A stretch of DNA of 64,000 nt. Origin: Pseudomonas rhizophila (GTDB lineage: Bacteria > Pseudomonadota > Gammaproteobacteria > Pseudomonadales > Pseudomonadaceae). Positions within the stretch are counted from its first letter, which is position 1. Each line of letters begins with the position of its first letter. A model generated the notes under the pieces. That model had not been told where the DNA came from. It made no database searches and was given only the letters and a program-made list of their open reading frames with translations. The translations under genes and the position numbers were made by a program. Of the stretch, positions 8,662 through 17,648 are shown piece after piece. Location of the stretch: positions 2,173,924 through 2,237,923 of the forward strand of contig NZ_CP024081.1 in the NCBI RefSeq assembly GCF_003033885.1, in the 5' to 3' direction.

Positions 8662-10149
8662 ATGCCTGACTCATCGCAACTTGTTATTGGCGCCGACCTT
8701 GCCGGCCAACCCATCGCCCAGGCCCTGCGCCTGGCCAACCGTCATGGTCTGGTGGCAGGTGCCACCGGCACCGGCAAGACTGTCACCTTGCAACGCCTGG
8801 CCGAGACGTTCAGCGATGCCGGCGTTGCGGTATTCGCCGCAGACATCAAGGGCGACCTGTGCGGCCTCGGCGCCGCCGGCAATCCCCAGGGCAAGGTCGC
8901 CGAGCGTATCGCCGGCATGTCCTGGCTCGGCCACAAACCCCAGGCTTATCCGGTGACCTTGTGGGACATTCACGGCAAATCCGGTCATCCGTTGCGCACC
9001 ACCCTGAGTGAAATGGGCCCGCTGTTGCTCGGCAGCCTGTTGGAACTCACCGACAGTCAGCAATCGGCGCTGTACGCGGCCTTCAAGGTTGCCGACCGCG
9101 AAGGCCTGTTGCTGCTGGATCTCAAGGACTTGAAGGCGCTGCTCAATCATCTCAGGGACAACCCTGAGCTGCTGGGGGACGACGCCGCTTTGATGACCAC
9201 CGGTTCCAGCCAGGCTTTGCTGCGGCGCTTGGCCACATTGGAGCAACAAGGCGCGGATGCGCTGTTCGGTGAGCCGGCCTTGCAGCTTGAAGACATCCTG
9301 CAACCGGCCAGCGACGGCCGCGGCCCTATCCATTTGCTGGACGCCAGCCGTCTGGTGCATGAAGCACCCAAAGTCTACGCAACGTTCCTGCTCTGGCTGC
9401 TGGCCGAGTTGTTCGAGCAATTGCCCGAGCGCGGCGACGCGGACAAACCGCTGCTGGCGCTGTTCTTCGATGAGGCCCATCTGCTCTTTGCCGATACCCC
9501 CAAGGCGTTGCAAGAGCGGTTGGAGCAAGTGGTGCGGCTGATTCGCTCCAAGGGCGTGGGGGTATACTTCGTGACCCAGTCGCCAGGAGACTTGCCGGAC
9601 GACGTGCTGGCGCAGTTGGGCCTGCGCATCCAGCACGGCTTGCGGGCCTTCACCACCAAGGAGCAGAAATCCCTGCGGGCGGTGGCGGACGGTTTCCGGC
9701 CCAACCCGCAATTCGATGCGCTGACGGTGCTGACCGAGCTGGGTATTGGCGAAGCCTTGGTGGGCACTTTGCAGGAAAAGGGCACGCCGCAAATGGTCCA
9801 GCGTGTGCTCGTGGCGCCGCCACAATCGCGGATCGGGCCGTTGACCGACGCTGAACGCGCCGGGCTGATCGCCCGTTCCCCTTTGCAAGGGCGTTATGAC
9901 AAACCCATTGATCGCGAGTCGGCCTATGAAGTGCTGATGGGGCGCAAGGGCTTGGAGCCGCAAGCCGAAGAGGCACAGGGCAAGGCGAGCGCTGAAGAAC
10001 CGAGTTTCACCGACAAGGCCGGGGAATTTCTCGGTACGGCGGCCGGCCAGGCATTGAAATCGGCGATGCGCCAGGCCGCCAATCAGTTGGGACGGCAACT
10101 GGTACGTGGGTTGATGGGGTCGTTGCTGGGGAGCAAAAAGCGCCGGTAA
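8662..10149 (+). CDS. HerA/VirB4-like P-loop ATPase (DUF853, YjgR family)
   Basis: 495 residues. Walker A GATGTGKTVTLQRL is near residue 35, Walker B LLALFFDEAHLLF near 275, with a later arginine-finger region. It matches the cytosolic YjgR/DUF853 family, related to HerA and FtsK-type motor ATPases, whose cellular role is not established. The start at 8662 follows AGGTGACGA; an upstream ATG at 8629 lacks a ribosome binding site. The C-terminal tail (about 440-495) is basic and alanine-rich. It is divergent from the chemoreceptor and followed by REP elements. Confidence 0.88.
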   Translation: MPDSSQLVIGADLAGQPIAQALRLANRHGLVAGATGTGKTVTLQRLAETFSDAGVAVFAADIKGDLCGLGAAGNPQGKVAERIAGMSWLGHKPQAYPVTLWDIHGKSGHPLRTTLSEMGPLLLGSLLELTDSQQSALYAAFKVADREGLLLLDLKDLKALLNHLRDNPELLGDDAALMTTGSSQALLRRLATLEQQGADALFGEPALQLEDILQPASDGRGPIHLLDASRLVHEAPKVYATFLLWLLAELFEQLPERGDADKPLLALFFDEAHLLFADTPKALQERLEQVVRLIRSKGVGVYFVTQSPGDLPDDVLAQLGLRIQHGLRAFTTKEQKSLRAVADGFRPNPQFDALTVLTELGIGEALVGTLQEKGTPQMVQRVLVAPPQSRIGPLTDAERAGLIARSPLQGRYDKPIDRESAYEVLMGRKGLEPQAEEAQGKASAEEPSFTDKAGEFLGTAAGQALKSAMRQAANQLGRQLVRGLMGSLLGSKKRR

Positions 10150-10172
10150 CCGGCTCGGCACAGTTCAACATT

Positions 10173-10334
10173 GTGGGAGCGAGCCTGCTCGCGATGGCGA
10201 TTCAACAGGCGCCAAATGTACCGACTGATCTGCCGCTATCGCGAGCAGGCTCGCTCCCACAATTGATCTGTGTCGTACACAAAATCTGTGTTCGCTGAAG
10301 ATCTCCTGTGGGAGCGAGCTTGCTCGCGATAGCG
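10173..10334. repeat. Cluster of three alternating REP elements
   Basis: REP copies at 10173-10199 (GTGGGAGCGAGCCTG strand), 10234-10261 (opposite) and 10308-10334 (first orientation again, with GAGCTTGCTCGC). They fill the gap between the ATPase and dciA stop codons (convergent). Start-to-start spacings are 61 and 74 bases. Confidence 0.9.
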
Positions 10335-10355
10335 ATTCAACTGGCGACCTGGAAG

Positions 10356-10811
10356 TCAATCCTTGGGCCGCGCATGTGCCGCCAACCGCTCCAGCGCCGC
10401 CCGCAGGTTGGGGTCGGTGATGCCATCGGCGGTGGCCTGGATGGTGGCGGCTGCGTCGGTGGACAAGTCCAGCGTGTGCCCCTTGACGGCGACTTGCACC
10501 GTGGGCGGTTGTACCTTGAACAGAATCCGCGTCAGGCCGGCAAATTCCTCGAACGCCTGCAATTGCCTCAGCAGGCGCTTTTGCTGATAGCGCAAGCGCG
10601 TGGCCCAGTGACCGTCCGTGACGATCAGCAGCAGGCTGCCTTCGCGCCAGGAGGCCACGTGGCAGTGCTCGCGAGCGGCGGGCTGTAGTTGGCTGTCCAG
10701 CAGGCGCTGCAAGTGACCCAGTCGTTTGGCGTGGCCGAAGATGGCTTTCAGCGGTTTGGCTTCGCGCAGCAGAACGGCGGGAACCTTGGCTGGAAGAGGG
10801 CGAAAGGCCAT
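10356..10811 (-). CDS. dciA: DciA-like DNA replication initiation protein (DUF721)
   Basis: 151 residues. The N-terminal KH-like DUF721 domain covers about residues 15-110 (ILLxV-type core LLLIVTDGHWATRLRYQQ). It has the length and basic character of gammaproteobacterial DciA, which loads the replicative helicase DnaB in bacteria lacking DnaC. The start at 10811 (MAFRPLPAK) is an ATG; a TTG four codons upstream is less likely. It is divergent from secA, as usual in pseudomonads. Identification rests on domain similarity and this synteny. Confidence 0.82.
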   Translation of the reverse strand: MAFRPLPAKVPAVLLREAKPLKAIFGHAKRLGHLQRLLDSQLQPAAREHCHVASWREGSLLLIVTDGHWATRLRYQQKRLLRQLQAFEEFAGLTRILFKVQPPTVQVAVKGHTLDLSTDAAATIQATADGITDPNLRAALERLAAHARPKD

Positions 10812-11118
10812 GAACGAATACCGCAAGTGACAGAGGCGCCATGGTAGCAGAAAGCGCCGAGTACGCCGCGGCCGCTCGCCGCGGGCGCCCTTGTCCGCGC
10901 AATCAATGAATAACTTCTCTCGTTTGTGGGTTGAAGTTCGCGCAAAAGCCCTTATTTTAGGGAGGCCCCGTCACAGCGCTGTGCCAGCATCGTGGAATAA
11001 CGCCACTTTCCTCACCATCGTTTCCGGGTAGAATGCTCGTTCGCATGCGGCCATGAGGGCTGCACGGGCGACTCACGGGGCCGCCCTCCATCCCTTTAGT
11101 GTGGAAGATCCTGCCGAT
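10812..11118. promoter_or_regulatory. dciA/secA divergent intergenic region
   Basis: 307 bases with no gene. A TAGAAT hexamer at 11028-11033 is a candidate -10 for secA, giving a leader of roughly 80 bases. No SecM-like upstream peptide or clear attenuator is visible. Confidence 0.35.
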
Positions 11119-13854
11119 ATGTTTGCGCCTTTGTTAAAGAAACTTTTTGGAAGCAAGAACGAGCGTGAAGTCAAACGCATGCTCAAGACGGTACAGATCG
11201 TCAATGCCTTCGAAGAGCAAATGGTGGCCCTTTCGGACGATCAGTTACGCGCCAAGACTGCCGAATTCAAGGACCGCATCGCCAAGGGGGAAACCCTTGA
11301 CCAGCTCCTGCCCGAAGCCTTCGCGGTTGCCCGTGAAGCCGGCAAGCGGGTGATGGGCATGCGTCACTTCGACGTTCAGTTGATCGGCGGCATGACCTTG
11401 CACGAAGGCAAGATCGCTGAAATGCGTACCGGTGAGGGCAAGACCCTGGTGGCGACACTGGCGGTATACCTCAATGCACTGTCCGGCAAGGGCGTGCACG
11501 TGGTGACGGTCAACGACTACCTGGCCCGTCGTGATGCCAACTGGATGCGTCCGCTGTATGAATTCCTCGGCCTGACGGTCGGCGTGGTCACGCCGTTCCA
11601 GCCGCCGGAAGAAAAACGCACCGCCTACGCTTGCGATATCACCTACGGCACCAACAACGAATTCGGTTTCGATTACCTGCGCGACAACATGGCGTTCAGC
11701 ATGGATGAAAAATTCCAGCGTGAACTCAACTTTGCCGTGATCGACGAAGTCGACTCCATTCTCATCGACGAAGCCCGTACCCCGCTGATCATTTCCGGTC
11801 AGGCCGAGGACAGCTCCAAGCTGTACATCGAGATCAACAAGTTGATCCCGCAGCTGGAACTTCACGTCGAAGAAGTCGAGGGTGAAGTGACCAAGGCCGG
11901 CCATTACACGGTCGACGAGAAGACCCGTCAGGTCGAGCTCAATGAAGCCGGTCACCAGTTCATCGAGGAAATGCTCACCCGCGTCGGCCTGCTGGCCGAG
12001 GGCGAGAGCCTGTACTCGGCCCATAACCTGGGCCTGCTGACCCACGTCTATGCCGGCCTGCGTGCGCACAAGCTGTTCCATCGCAACGTCGAGTACATCG
12101 TCCAGGACGGCCAGGTCGTGCTGGTGGATGAGCATACCGGCCGGACCATGCCGGGCCGTCGTCTGTCCGAAGGCCTGCACCAGGCCATCGAAGCCAAGGA
12201 AGGTCTGAACATCCAGGCCGAAAGCCAGACCCTGGCCTCGACCACTTTCCAGAACTACTTCCGCCTGTACAACAAGCTGTCCGGCATGACCGGTACCGCC
12301 GACACCGAAGCGTTCGAATTCCATCAGATCTACGGCCTGCAAGTGATGGTGATCCCGCCTAACAAGCCGCTGGCCCGTAAAGACTACAACGACCTGGTGT
12401 TCCTCACCGCCGATGAGAAATACGCGGCGATCATCGCCGACATCAAGGAATGCATGGCCCAGGGCCGTCCTATCCTGGTGGGTACCGCCACGATCGAAAC
12501 CTCCGAGCACATGTCCGCATTGCTCACCAAGGAAGGTATCGAGCACAAGGTCCTCAACGCCAAGTTCCACGAAAAAGAAGCCGAGATCATCGCCCAGGCC
12601 GGTCGCCCGGGTGCCCTGACCATTGCCACCAACATGGCCGGCCGTGGTACCGACATCCTGTTGGGCGGGAACTGGGAAGTGGAAGTGGCCTCCCTGGAAA
12701 ACCCGACGCCCGAGCAGATTGCGCAGATCAAGGCCGACTGGCAGAAGCGTCATCAACAGGTGCTCGAGTCCGGCGGTTTGCAGGTGATCGCTTCCGAGCG
12801 TCACGAATCGCGTCGTATCGACAACCAGCTGCGTGGCCGTGCCGGTCGTCAGGGCGATGCCGGTTCCAGCCGCTTCTATCTGTCGTTGGAAGACAGTCTG
12901 ATGCGTATCTTCGCCTCTGATCGGGTGAAGAACTTCATGAAGGCCCTGGGCATGCAGCCGGGCGAAGCGATCGAACACCGGATGGTCACCAACGCCATCG
13001 AGAAAGCCCAGCGCAAGGTCGAGGGCCGCAACTTCGATATCCGTAAGCAATTGCTGGAGTTCGACGACGTCAACAACGAACAGCGTAAAGTGATTTATCA
13101 CATGCGTAACAGTTTGTTGGCCGCCGACAACATTGGCGAAACCATCGCAGATTTCCGCCAGGACGTGCTCAACGCAACCGTCAGCTCCCACATTCCGCCG
13201 CAGTCGCTGCCTGAGCAGTGGGATGTCGCCGGTCTGGAAGCTGCCTTGCAGAGCGACTTCGGCGTGGCGTTGCCGATCCAGCAATGGCTGGACGAAGACG
13301 ATCACCTGTACGAAGAAACCCTGCGCGAGAAGCTGCTGGCCGAACTGATCGCCGCGTACAACGAGAAAGAAGACCAGGCCGGCGAAGAAGCGCTGCGCTC
13401 CTTCGAGAAGCAGATCGTACTGCGGGTGCTGGACGACTTGTGGAAAGACCACCTGTCGACCATGGATCACTTGCGCCATGGTATCCACCTGCGTGGTTAT
13501 GCCCAGAAGAACCCCAAGCAGGAGTACAAGCGCGAGTCGTTCACGCTGTTCTCCGAGTTGCTGGATTCGATCAAACGCGACTCGATCCGCGTGTTGTCCC
13601 ACGTTCAGGTTCGCCGCGAAGACCCGGCCGAAGAAGAAGCCCGTTTGCGTCAGGAAGCCGAAGCCTTGGCCGCGCGCATGCAGTTCGAGCACGCCCCGGC
13701 CCCAGGCCTGGAAGTTGCCCAGGAGGAGGGCGCCGAGGTGGATGTTGCCTTGGCGACCGCGCCGGTACGTAACGAGCAGAAGCTGGGCCGCAACGAGCTG
13801 TGCTATTGCGGTTCGGGCAAGAAATACAAGCATTGTCACGGGCAGATTCAGTAA
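11119..13854 (+). CDS. secA: Preprotein translocase ATPase SecA
   Basis: 911 residues. ATP-driven motor of the Sec pathway, acting with SecYEG. Walker [15 protein letters not shown] is near residue 100 and the DEAD-like box [17 protein letters not shown] near 210. NBD2 contains [17 protein letters not shown]. The C-terminal zinc-binding tail [14 protein letters not shown] at the very end binds SecB and lipid. The start at 11119 ([17 protein letters not shown]) is the conserved family start; a longer frame from 11053 lacks conservation. Monocistronic with its own terminator. Confidence 0.98.
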   Translation: MFAPLLKKLFGSKNEREVKRMLKTVQIVNAFEEQMVALSDDQLRAKTAEFKDRIAKGETLDQLLPEAFAVAREAGKRVMGMRHFDVQLIGGMTLHEGKIAEMRTGEGKTLVATLAVYLNALSGKGVHVVTVNDYLARRDANWMRPLYEFLGLTVGVVTPFQPPEEKRTAYACDITYGTNNEFGFDYLRDNMAFSMDEKFQRELNFAVIDEVDSILIDEARTPLIISGQAEDSSKLYIEINKLIPQLELHVEEVEGEVTKAGHYTVDEKTRQVELNEAGHQFIEEMLTRVGLLAEGESLYSAHNLGLLTHVYAGLRAHKLFHRNVEYIVQDGQVVLVDEHTGRTMPGRRLSEGLHQAIEAKEGLNIQAESQTLASTTFQNYFRLYNKLSGMTGTADTEAFEFHQIYGLQVMVIPPNKPLARKDYNDLVFLTADEKYAAIIADIKECMAQGRPILVGTATIETSEHMSALLTKEGIEHKVLNAKFHEKEAEIIAQAGRPGALTIATNMAGRGTDILLGGNWEVEVASLENPTPEQIAQIKADWQKRHQQVLESGGLQVIASERHESRRIDNQLRGRAGRQGDAGSSRFYLSLEDSLMRIFASDRVKNFMKALGMQPGEAIEHRMVTNAIEKAQRKVEGRNFDIRKQLLEFDDVNNEQRKVIYHMRNSLLAADNIGETIADFRQDVLNATVSSHIPPQSLPEQWDVAGLEAALQSDFGVALPIQQWLDEDDHLYEETLREKLLAELIAAYNEKEDQAGEEALRSFEKQIVLRVLDDLWKDHLSTMDHLRHGIHLRGYAQKNPKQEYKRESFTLFSELLDSIKRDSIRVLSHVQVRREDPAEEEARLRQEAEALAARMQFEHAPAPGLEVAQEEGAEVDVALATAPVRNEQKLGRNELCYCGSGKKYKHCHGQIQ

Positions 13855-13881
13855 CACCCGTTTCAAGCGCTGAACGACCCG

Positions 13882-13915
13882 CGCCGCGACCGGCTTTCAG
13901 CCGTCGCGGCGTTTT
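13882..13915 (+). terminator. Terminator of secA
   Basis: Stem CGCCGCGAC / GTCGCGGCG with a 12-base loop, then TTTTGCCATTTT, 27 bases after the secA stop. Confidence 0.8.
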
Positions 13916-13976
13916 GCCATTTTGATTCGCCGTCTCGATTAAGGCGGTGTCGATTTATCTATTTAGGAGCGCATTC

Positions 13977-15194
13977 ATGGCTGTTGGTCTTGGTCCGTTG
14001 CCAACGTTGCACCCGGTTGCCGGTTTTGAACTCGGTATCGCCTCGGCGGGCATCAAGCGCCCAGGGCGCAAGGATGTCGTGGTCATGCGTTGCGCCGAAG
14101 GCTCGACGGTTGCCGGCGTGTTCACCCTCAACGCCTTTTGCGCCGCGCCGGTCATCCTGGCCAAGCAACGCGTGCAGGGGCCGGTGCGTTACCTGCTGAC
14201 CAACACCGGTAACGCCAACGCCGGCACCGGCGCGCCAGGCCTGGCCGCCGCCGAACGCACCTGCGCCAAGCTGGCCGAACTGACCGGCGTCGACGCCAGC
14301 CAGGTGCTGCCGTACTCCACCGGGGTGATCGGCGAACCGCTGCCGGTCGAGAAGATCGAAGGCGCGTTGCAGGCCGCTCTGGATGACCTGTCGGAAAACA
14401 ACTGGGCCGCTGCCGCCACCGGCATCATGACCACCGACACACTGCCCAAAGGGGCCAGTCGTCAATTCCAGCACGATGGCGTGACCGTGACCGTCACCGG
14501 CATCAGCAAAGGCGCCGGCATGATCCGCCCGAACATGGCGACCATGCTTGGCTACATCGCCACTGACGCCAAAGTCTCCCGGCAGGTGCTGCAAGACCTG
14601 ATGCTCGACGGCGCCAACAAGTCGTTCAACCGCATCACCATCGACGGCGACACCTCCACCAACGACTGCTGCATGCTGATCGCCACCGGCAAGGCCGATC
14701 TGCCGGAAATTACCGAAGCCAGCGGTGCGCTGTTTGCCGCCCTGAAGCAGGCGGTATTCGAAGTCTGCATGGAAGTGGCCCAGGCCATCGTCCGTGACGG
14801 CGAAGGCGCGACCAAGTTCGTGACCGTGCAAGTCAACGGTGGCGGCAACCATCAGGAATGCCTGGATGTTGGCTACACCGTGGCGCATTCGCCGCTGATC
14901 AAGACCGCGCTGTTCGCCTCCGACCCGAACTGGGGCCGGATCCTCGCCGCCGTCGGCCGTGCCGGTGTGCCGGACCTGGACGTGAGCAAGATCGACGTGT
15001 TCCTCGGTGAAGTTTGCATCGCCAGCCAGGGCGCACGCGCCGCCACCTACACCGAAACCCAGGGCGCGGCGGTGATGCAGCAGGAAGAAATCACCATTCG
15101 TATCGAGCTGGGACGTGGTGATTGCAGCGAAACGATCTGGACGACTGACCTGTCCCACGAGTATGTGAAGATTAACGCGGAATATCGGACTTAA
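13977..15194 (+). CDS. argJ: Bifunctional glutamate N-acetyltransferase / ornithine acetyltransferase
   Basis: 405 residues. Transfers acetyl from N-acetylornithine to glutamate, recycling acetyl groups in arginine biosynthesis. ArgJ is made as a proprotein that self-cleaves before a Thr; the site is visible as [10 protein letters not shown] near residue 190, with Thr as nucleophile of the beta chain. The start at 13977 follows TTTAGGAGC; family proteins begin MAVGLGPLP. The C-terminal [15 protein letters not shown] is the standard ending. It stands alone between secA and a REP pair. Confidence 0.97.
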   Translation: MAVGLGPLPTLHPVAGFELGIASAGIKRPGRKDVVVMRCAEGSTVAGVFTLNAFCAAPVILAKQRVQGPVRYLLTNTGNANAGTGAPGLAAAERTCAKLAELTGVDASQVLPYSTGVIGEPLPVEKIEGALQAALDDLSENNWAAAATGIMTTDTLPKGASRQFQHDGVTVTVTGISKGAGMIRPNMATMLGYIATDAKVSRQVLQDLMLDGANKSFNRITIDGDTSTNDCCMLIATGKADLPEITEASGALFAALKQAVFEVCMEVAQAIVRDGEGATKFVTVQVNGGGNHQECLDVGYTVAHSPLIKTALFASDPNWGRILAAVGRAGVPDLDVSKIDVFLGEVCIASQGARAATYTETQGAAVMQQEEITIRIELGRGDCSETIWTTDLSHEYVKINAEYRT

Positions 15195-15214
15195 CAGTTC
15201 GGGACCGAGTTGCT

Positions 15215-15313
15215 GCCATCGCGAGCAGGCTCGCTCCCACAGGGATTGGTTGGGTGACCTGGACGTGTTCACACCACCGATCCATTGTGGGAGCGAGCTT
15301 GCTCGCGATGGCG
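15215..15313. repeat. REP doublet
   Basis: Inverted REP copies at 15215-15242 and 15287-15313 (start-to-start 72 bases), between argJ and the GST gene. The second copy ends about 42 bases upstream of the GST start codon, so the doublet lies inside any GST leader transcribed from the argJ side. Confidence 0.9.
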
Positions 15314-15354
15314 CCAGTACAGCCTCCACAACACCCCAAGAAAGGATTCCAGAC

Positions 15355-15987
15355 ATGAGCCTGCACCTGATCATCGGCGACAAACGCCTTTCCTCCTGGT
15401 CCTTGCGCGGTGCGCTGGCCCTGGCGTTGACCGGCGCAAAGTACACCGAAGAGCTGGTCAGGCTCGACCAACCGGACACCCGTGAGAAACTGCTCAAGTA
15501 TTCAGCCACCGCCAAAGTCCCGTTGCTCAAGACCGAATTCGGTGTGATCGCCGACTCCCTGGCGATTGCCGAATACCTGGCTGAACAGTTTCCCGATGCG
15601 GGCCTCTGGCCCAGGGACGTCGCGGCCCGGGCTCAGGCACGTTCGGCCTGTGCACAAATGCACAGCGGTTTTTTTGCTATCCGCAGCCACATGCCGTTTG
15701 ACCTGCTGCGCGATGCGCCGCTAGTGCCCATGCCGGCGGAGGTTCAAGCGGAAATCCAGCGGATGCTGGCACTGTGGGCCGAATGCCGTGCGGCGGCTAC
15801 TGAAGCCGGGCCCTACCTGTTTGGCCGCTTGAGTCTGGCAGATGTGTTCTTCGCGCCGGTGGCCGTGCGCTTGCGCACCTATCAGGTGGCGTTGCCCGAG
15901 GTCGATGCGGCCTATGTCGAAACTATCTATCAATGGCCGGCGTTCAAGGCGTGGCAACAGGCCGGCCTGGAGGAAACAGCGCGGTGA
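15355..15987 (+). CDS. Glutathione S-transferase family protein
   Basis: 210 residues. N-terminal thioredoxin-like domain with KRLSSWSLRG at the glutathione site (SSWS, as in zeta/MaiA-like bacterial GSTs) and AKVPLLKTEFGVIADSLAIAEYL (cis-Pro and SNAIL-like position). The C-terminal part is helical. The start at 15355 (MSLHLIIGDKRL) follows AAGAAAGGA. The stop overlaps the GTG start of the Nudix gene (GTGA), so the two are translationally coupled. Substrate unknown. Confidence 0.9.
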   Translation: MSLHLIIGDKRLSSWSLRGALALALTGAKYTEELVRLDQPDTREKLLKYSATAKVPLLKTEFGVIADSLAIAEYLAEQFPDAGLWPRDVAARAQARSACAQMHSGFFAIRSHMPFDLLRDAPLVPMPAEVQAEIQRMLALWAECRAAATEAGPYLFGRLSLADVFFAPVAVRLRTYQVALPEVDAAYVETIYQWPAFKAWQQAGLEETAR

Positions 15988-16928
15988 AACGAGTCCATGT
16001 AGCGGCGGCGGTCATTCGTGACGCTGCTGGCAAAATCCTGATCGCCCGACGGGCCGACACCCAGCACCAGGGTGGCCTTTGGGAGTTTCCCGGTGGCAAG
16101 GTTGAGGCGGATGAGTCCGTCGAAACCGCCCTGGCCCGCGAACTTCATGAGGAGCTGGGCATTGTCGTCGTCGCCGCCCGGCCGTTGATCAAGGTGCGTC
16201 ACGATTACCCGGATAAACAGGTGTTGCTGGATGTCTGGGAAGTCTCGGCGTTCACCGGCGAGCCCCACGGTGCCGAAGGGCAGCCGTTGGCCTGGGTCAC
16301 GGCCCGGGAGCTTTTGAACCATGAGTTCCCGGCGGCCAACCAGCCGATCATCGCGGCGGCTCGTTTGCCCGGCGAATATTTGATCACCCCTGAAGGCCTC
16401 GAAACGCCGCAGTTGCTGCGCGGCATGCAAAAGGCTATCGCCGGCGGGATCAAACTGGTCCAGCTGCGCGCGCCCAACGGCTACGACCCGAAGTACCGCG
16501 ATCTGGCGGTGGATGCGGCAGGTTTGTGCGCCGGCAAGGCCCAGTTGATGCTCAAGGGGCCTTTCGAATGGCTGGGGGATTTCCCGTCCGCCGGCTGGCA
16601 CATTACCGCCGCGCAATTGCGCAAGCATGCTGCGGCCGGTCGTCCTTTCGGCAAAGACCGTTGGCTGGCGGCGTCCTGCCACAACGCCGAGGAGCTGTCC
16701 CTGGCGCAGCAGATGGACGTGGACTTCGTGACGCTCTCGCCGGTGCAACCGACCCAGACCCATCCCGAGGCCCAACCGCTGGGGTGGGAAGCGGCTTCGC
16801 GGTTGATCGAGGGCTTCAACAGGCCGGTGTATCTGTTGGGCGGGGTGGGGCCGGACGAGCGGCAGCAAGCCTGGGCGGCTGGGGCGCAGGGTGTGGCGGG
16901 GATTCGGGCGTTTTGGCCTGGGCCTTGA
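15984..16928 (+). CDS. Nudix hydrolase fused to thiamine-phosphate-synthase-like domain (MutT-type)
   Basis: 314 residues starting at GTG 15984, overlapping the GST stop, with GGAGGAA just upstream. The N-terminal Nudix domain has the full box GGKVEADESVETALARELHE...EELGI near residue 37; MutT proteins of this type hydrolyse 8-oxo-dGTP. The C-terminal ~180 residues are a ThiE-like TIM barrel (IKLVQLRAPNGYD, DVDFVTLSPVQPT, VYLLGGVGPDE). This fusion is common in pseudomonads, and the ThiE-like half is of uncertain activity. Confidence 0.9.
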   Translation: MKRVHVAAAVIRDAAGKILIARRADTQHQGGLWEFPGGKVEADESVETALARELHEELGIVVVAARPLIKVRHDYPDKQVLLDVWEVSAFTGEPHGAEGQPLAWVTARELLNHEFPAANQPIIAAARLPGEYLITPEGLETPQLLRGMQKAIAGGIKLVQLRAPNGYDPKYRDLAVDAAGLCAGKAQLMLKGPFEWLGDFPSAGWHITAAQLRKHAAAGRPFGKDRWLAASCHNAEELSLAQQMDVDFVTLSPVQPTQTHPEAQPLGWEAASRLIEGFNRPVYLLGGVGPDERQQAWAAGAQGVAGIRAFWPGP

Positions 16929-16943
16929 TTGGTTGGGATGACT

Positions 16944-17053
16944 GATCGTTCCCACGCTCTGCGTGGGAACGCCTCAACGGACGCTCCGCGTTCGGCTCTG
17001 GAGGGACGCGGAGCGTCCCGGGCTGCGTTCCCACGCAGAGCGTGGGGAACGAT
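16944..17053. repeat. Long palindromic repeat of a second class (~110 bp)
   Basis: The outer arms GATCGTTCCCACGCTCTGCG (16944 onward) and its near-exact complement ending at 17053 enclose a second inverted pair (GACGCTCCGCG / CGCGGAGCGTC). The inner and outer arms have unrelated sequences. It differs from the REP elements elsewhere in the window. It lies between the convergent mutT and adenosyltransferase genes, where it may act as a bidirectional structure. Confidence 0.85.
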
Positions 17054-17064
17054 CATGCAGGTCA

Positions 17065-17646
17065 TCAACTCTCGGGCTTGGCAGCCGCCACCCACAGCAC
17101 CTCAGCCACCCCTTGCCGCCGGGCAATGACCCGCGCCGCGACGAATAACAGATCCGACAACCGATTGATATACGCCAGCCCCGGCCCGGCCAGTGGCTCC
17201 ACGGCGTTCAACTGCTGACAACGGCGTTCGGCGCTACGGGCCAGGCTGCGGCAGACGTGGGCCTGGGCGATCAGTGTCGAGCCACCGGGCAGGATGAAAT
17301 TCTCCAGCGGCCCGACTTCTTCGTTCCATGCATCGATGGCTGCTTCCAGGCGCTCGACTTCCAGCATGTTCAAGGCCTGATAAGCCGGCATCGCCAGTTC
17401 ACCGCCCAGGTCGAACAGCCGATGCTGACAAGGCGCCAAGACCTCGATCAGCTCCTGTAGCGCCGGATATTCAACTGCCTCTACCGTGAGGCTGGCGAGC
17501 AACAATCCCAACTGACTGTTGAGCGTGTCCACCTCGCCAATGGCCTCGACCCGTGGATGGTCCTTGGCTACACGGCGACCATCCCCCAACCCGGTCTCAC
17601 CTTTGTCGCCGGTGCGGGTGTAAATCTTCGACAGGCGAAAACCCAT
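17065..17646 (-). CDS. PduO-type cob(I)alamin adenosyltransferase
   Basis: 193 residues. Adenosylates corrinoid to make coenzyme B12. N-terminal KIYTRTGDKGETGLGDGRR binds ATP; the later LENFILPGGS and VCRSLARSAERR (conserved Arg pair) and INRLSDLLFVAARVIA are the family signatures. It begins 2 bases downstream of the sensor kinase stop and is last in a panE-kinase-adenosyltransferase run. No B12 pathway genes or B12 riboswitch are visible nearby. Confidence 0.93.
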   Translation of the reverse strand: MGFRLSKIYTRTGDKGETGLGDGRRVAKDHPRVEAIGEVDTLNSQLGLLLASLTVEAVEYPALQELIEVLAPCQHRLFDLGGELAMPAYQALNMLEVERLEAAIDAWNEEVGPLENFILPGGSTLIAQAHVCRSLARSAERRCQQLNAVEPLAGPGLAYINRLSDLLFVAARVIARRQGVAEVLWVAAAKPES

Positions 17647-17648
17647 GT

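Noticed and set aside
10173..10334. Array of short repeats that might be a CRISPR
   Set aside because: Repeats alternate in orientation, are few, and have no uniform spacers or cas genes. They are REP elements.
11245..13866. An 873-codon open frame antisense to secA, and similar ones antisense to aspS (27269-28993) and gcvP (59955-62714)
   Set aside because: High-GC codon bias keeps the antisense frame open. The translated sequences have no recognisable domain, and the sense genes are fully conserved.
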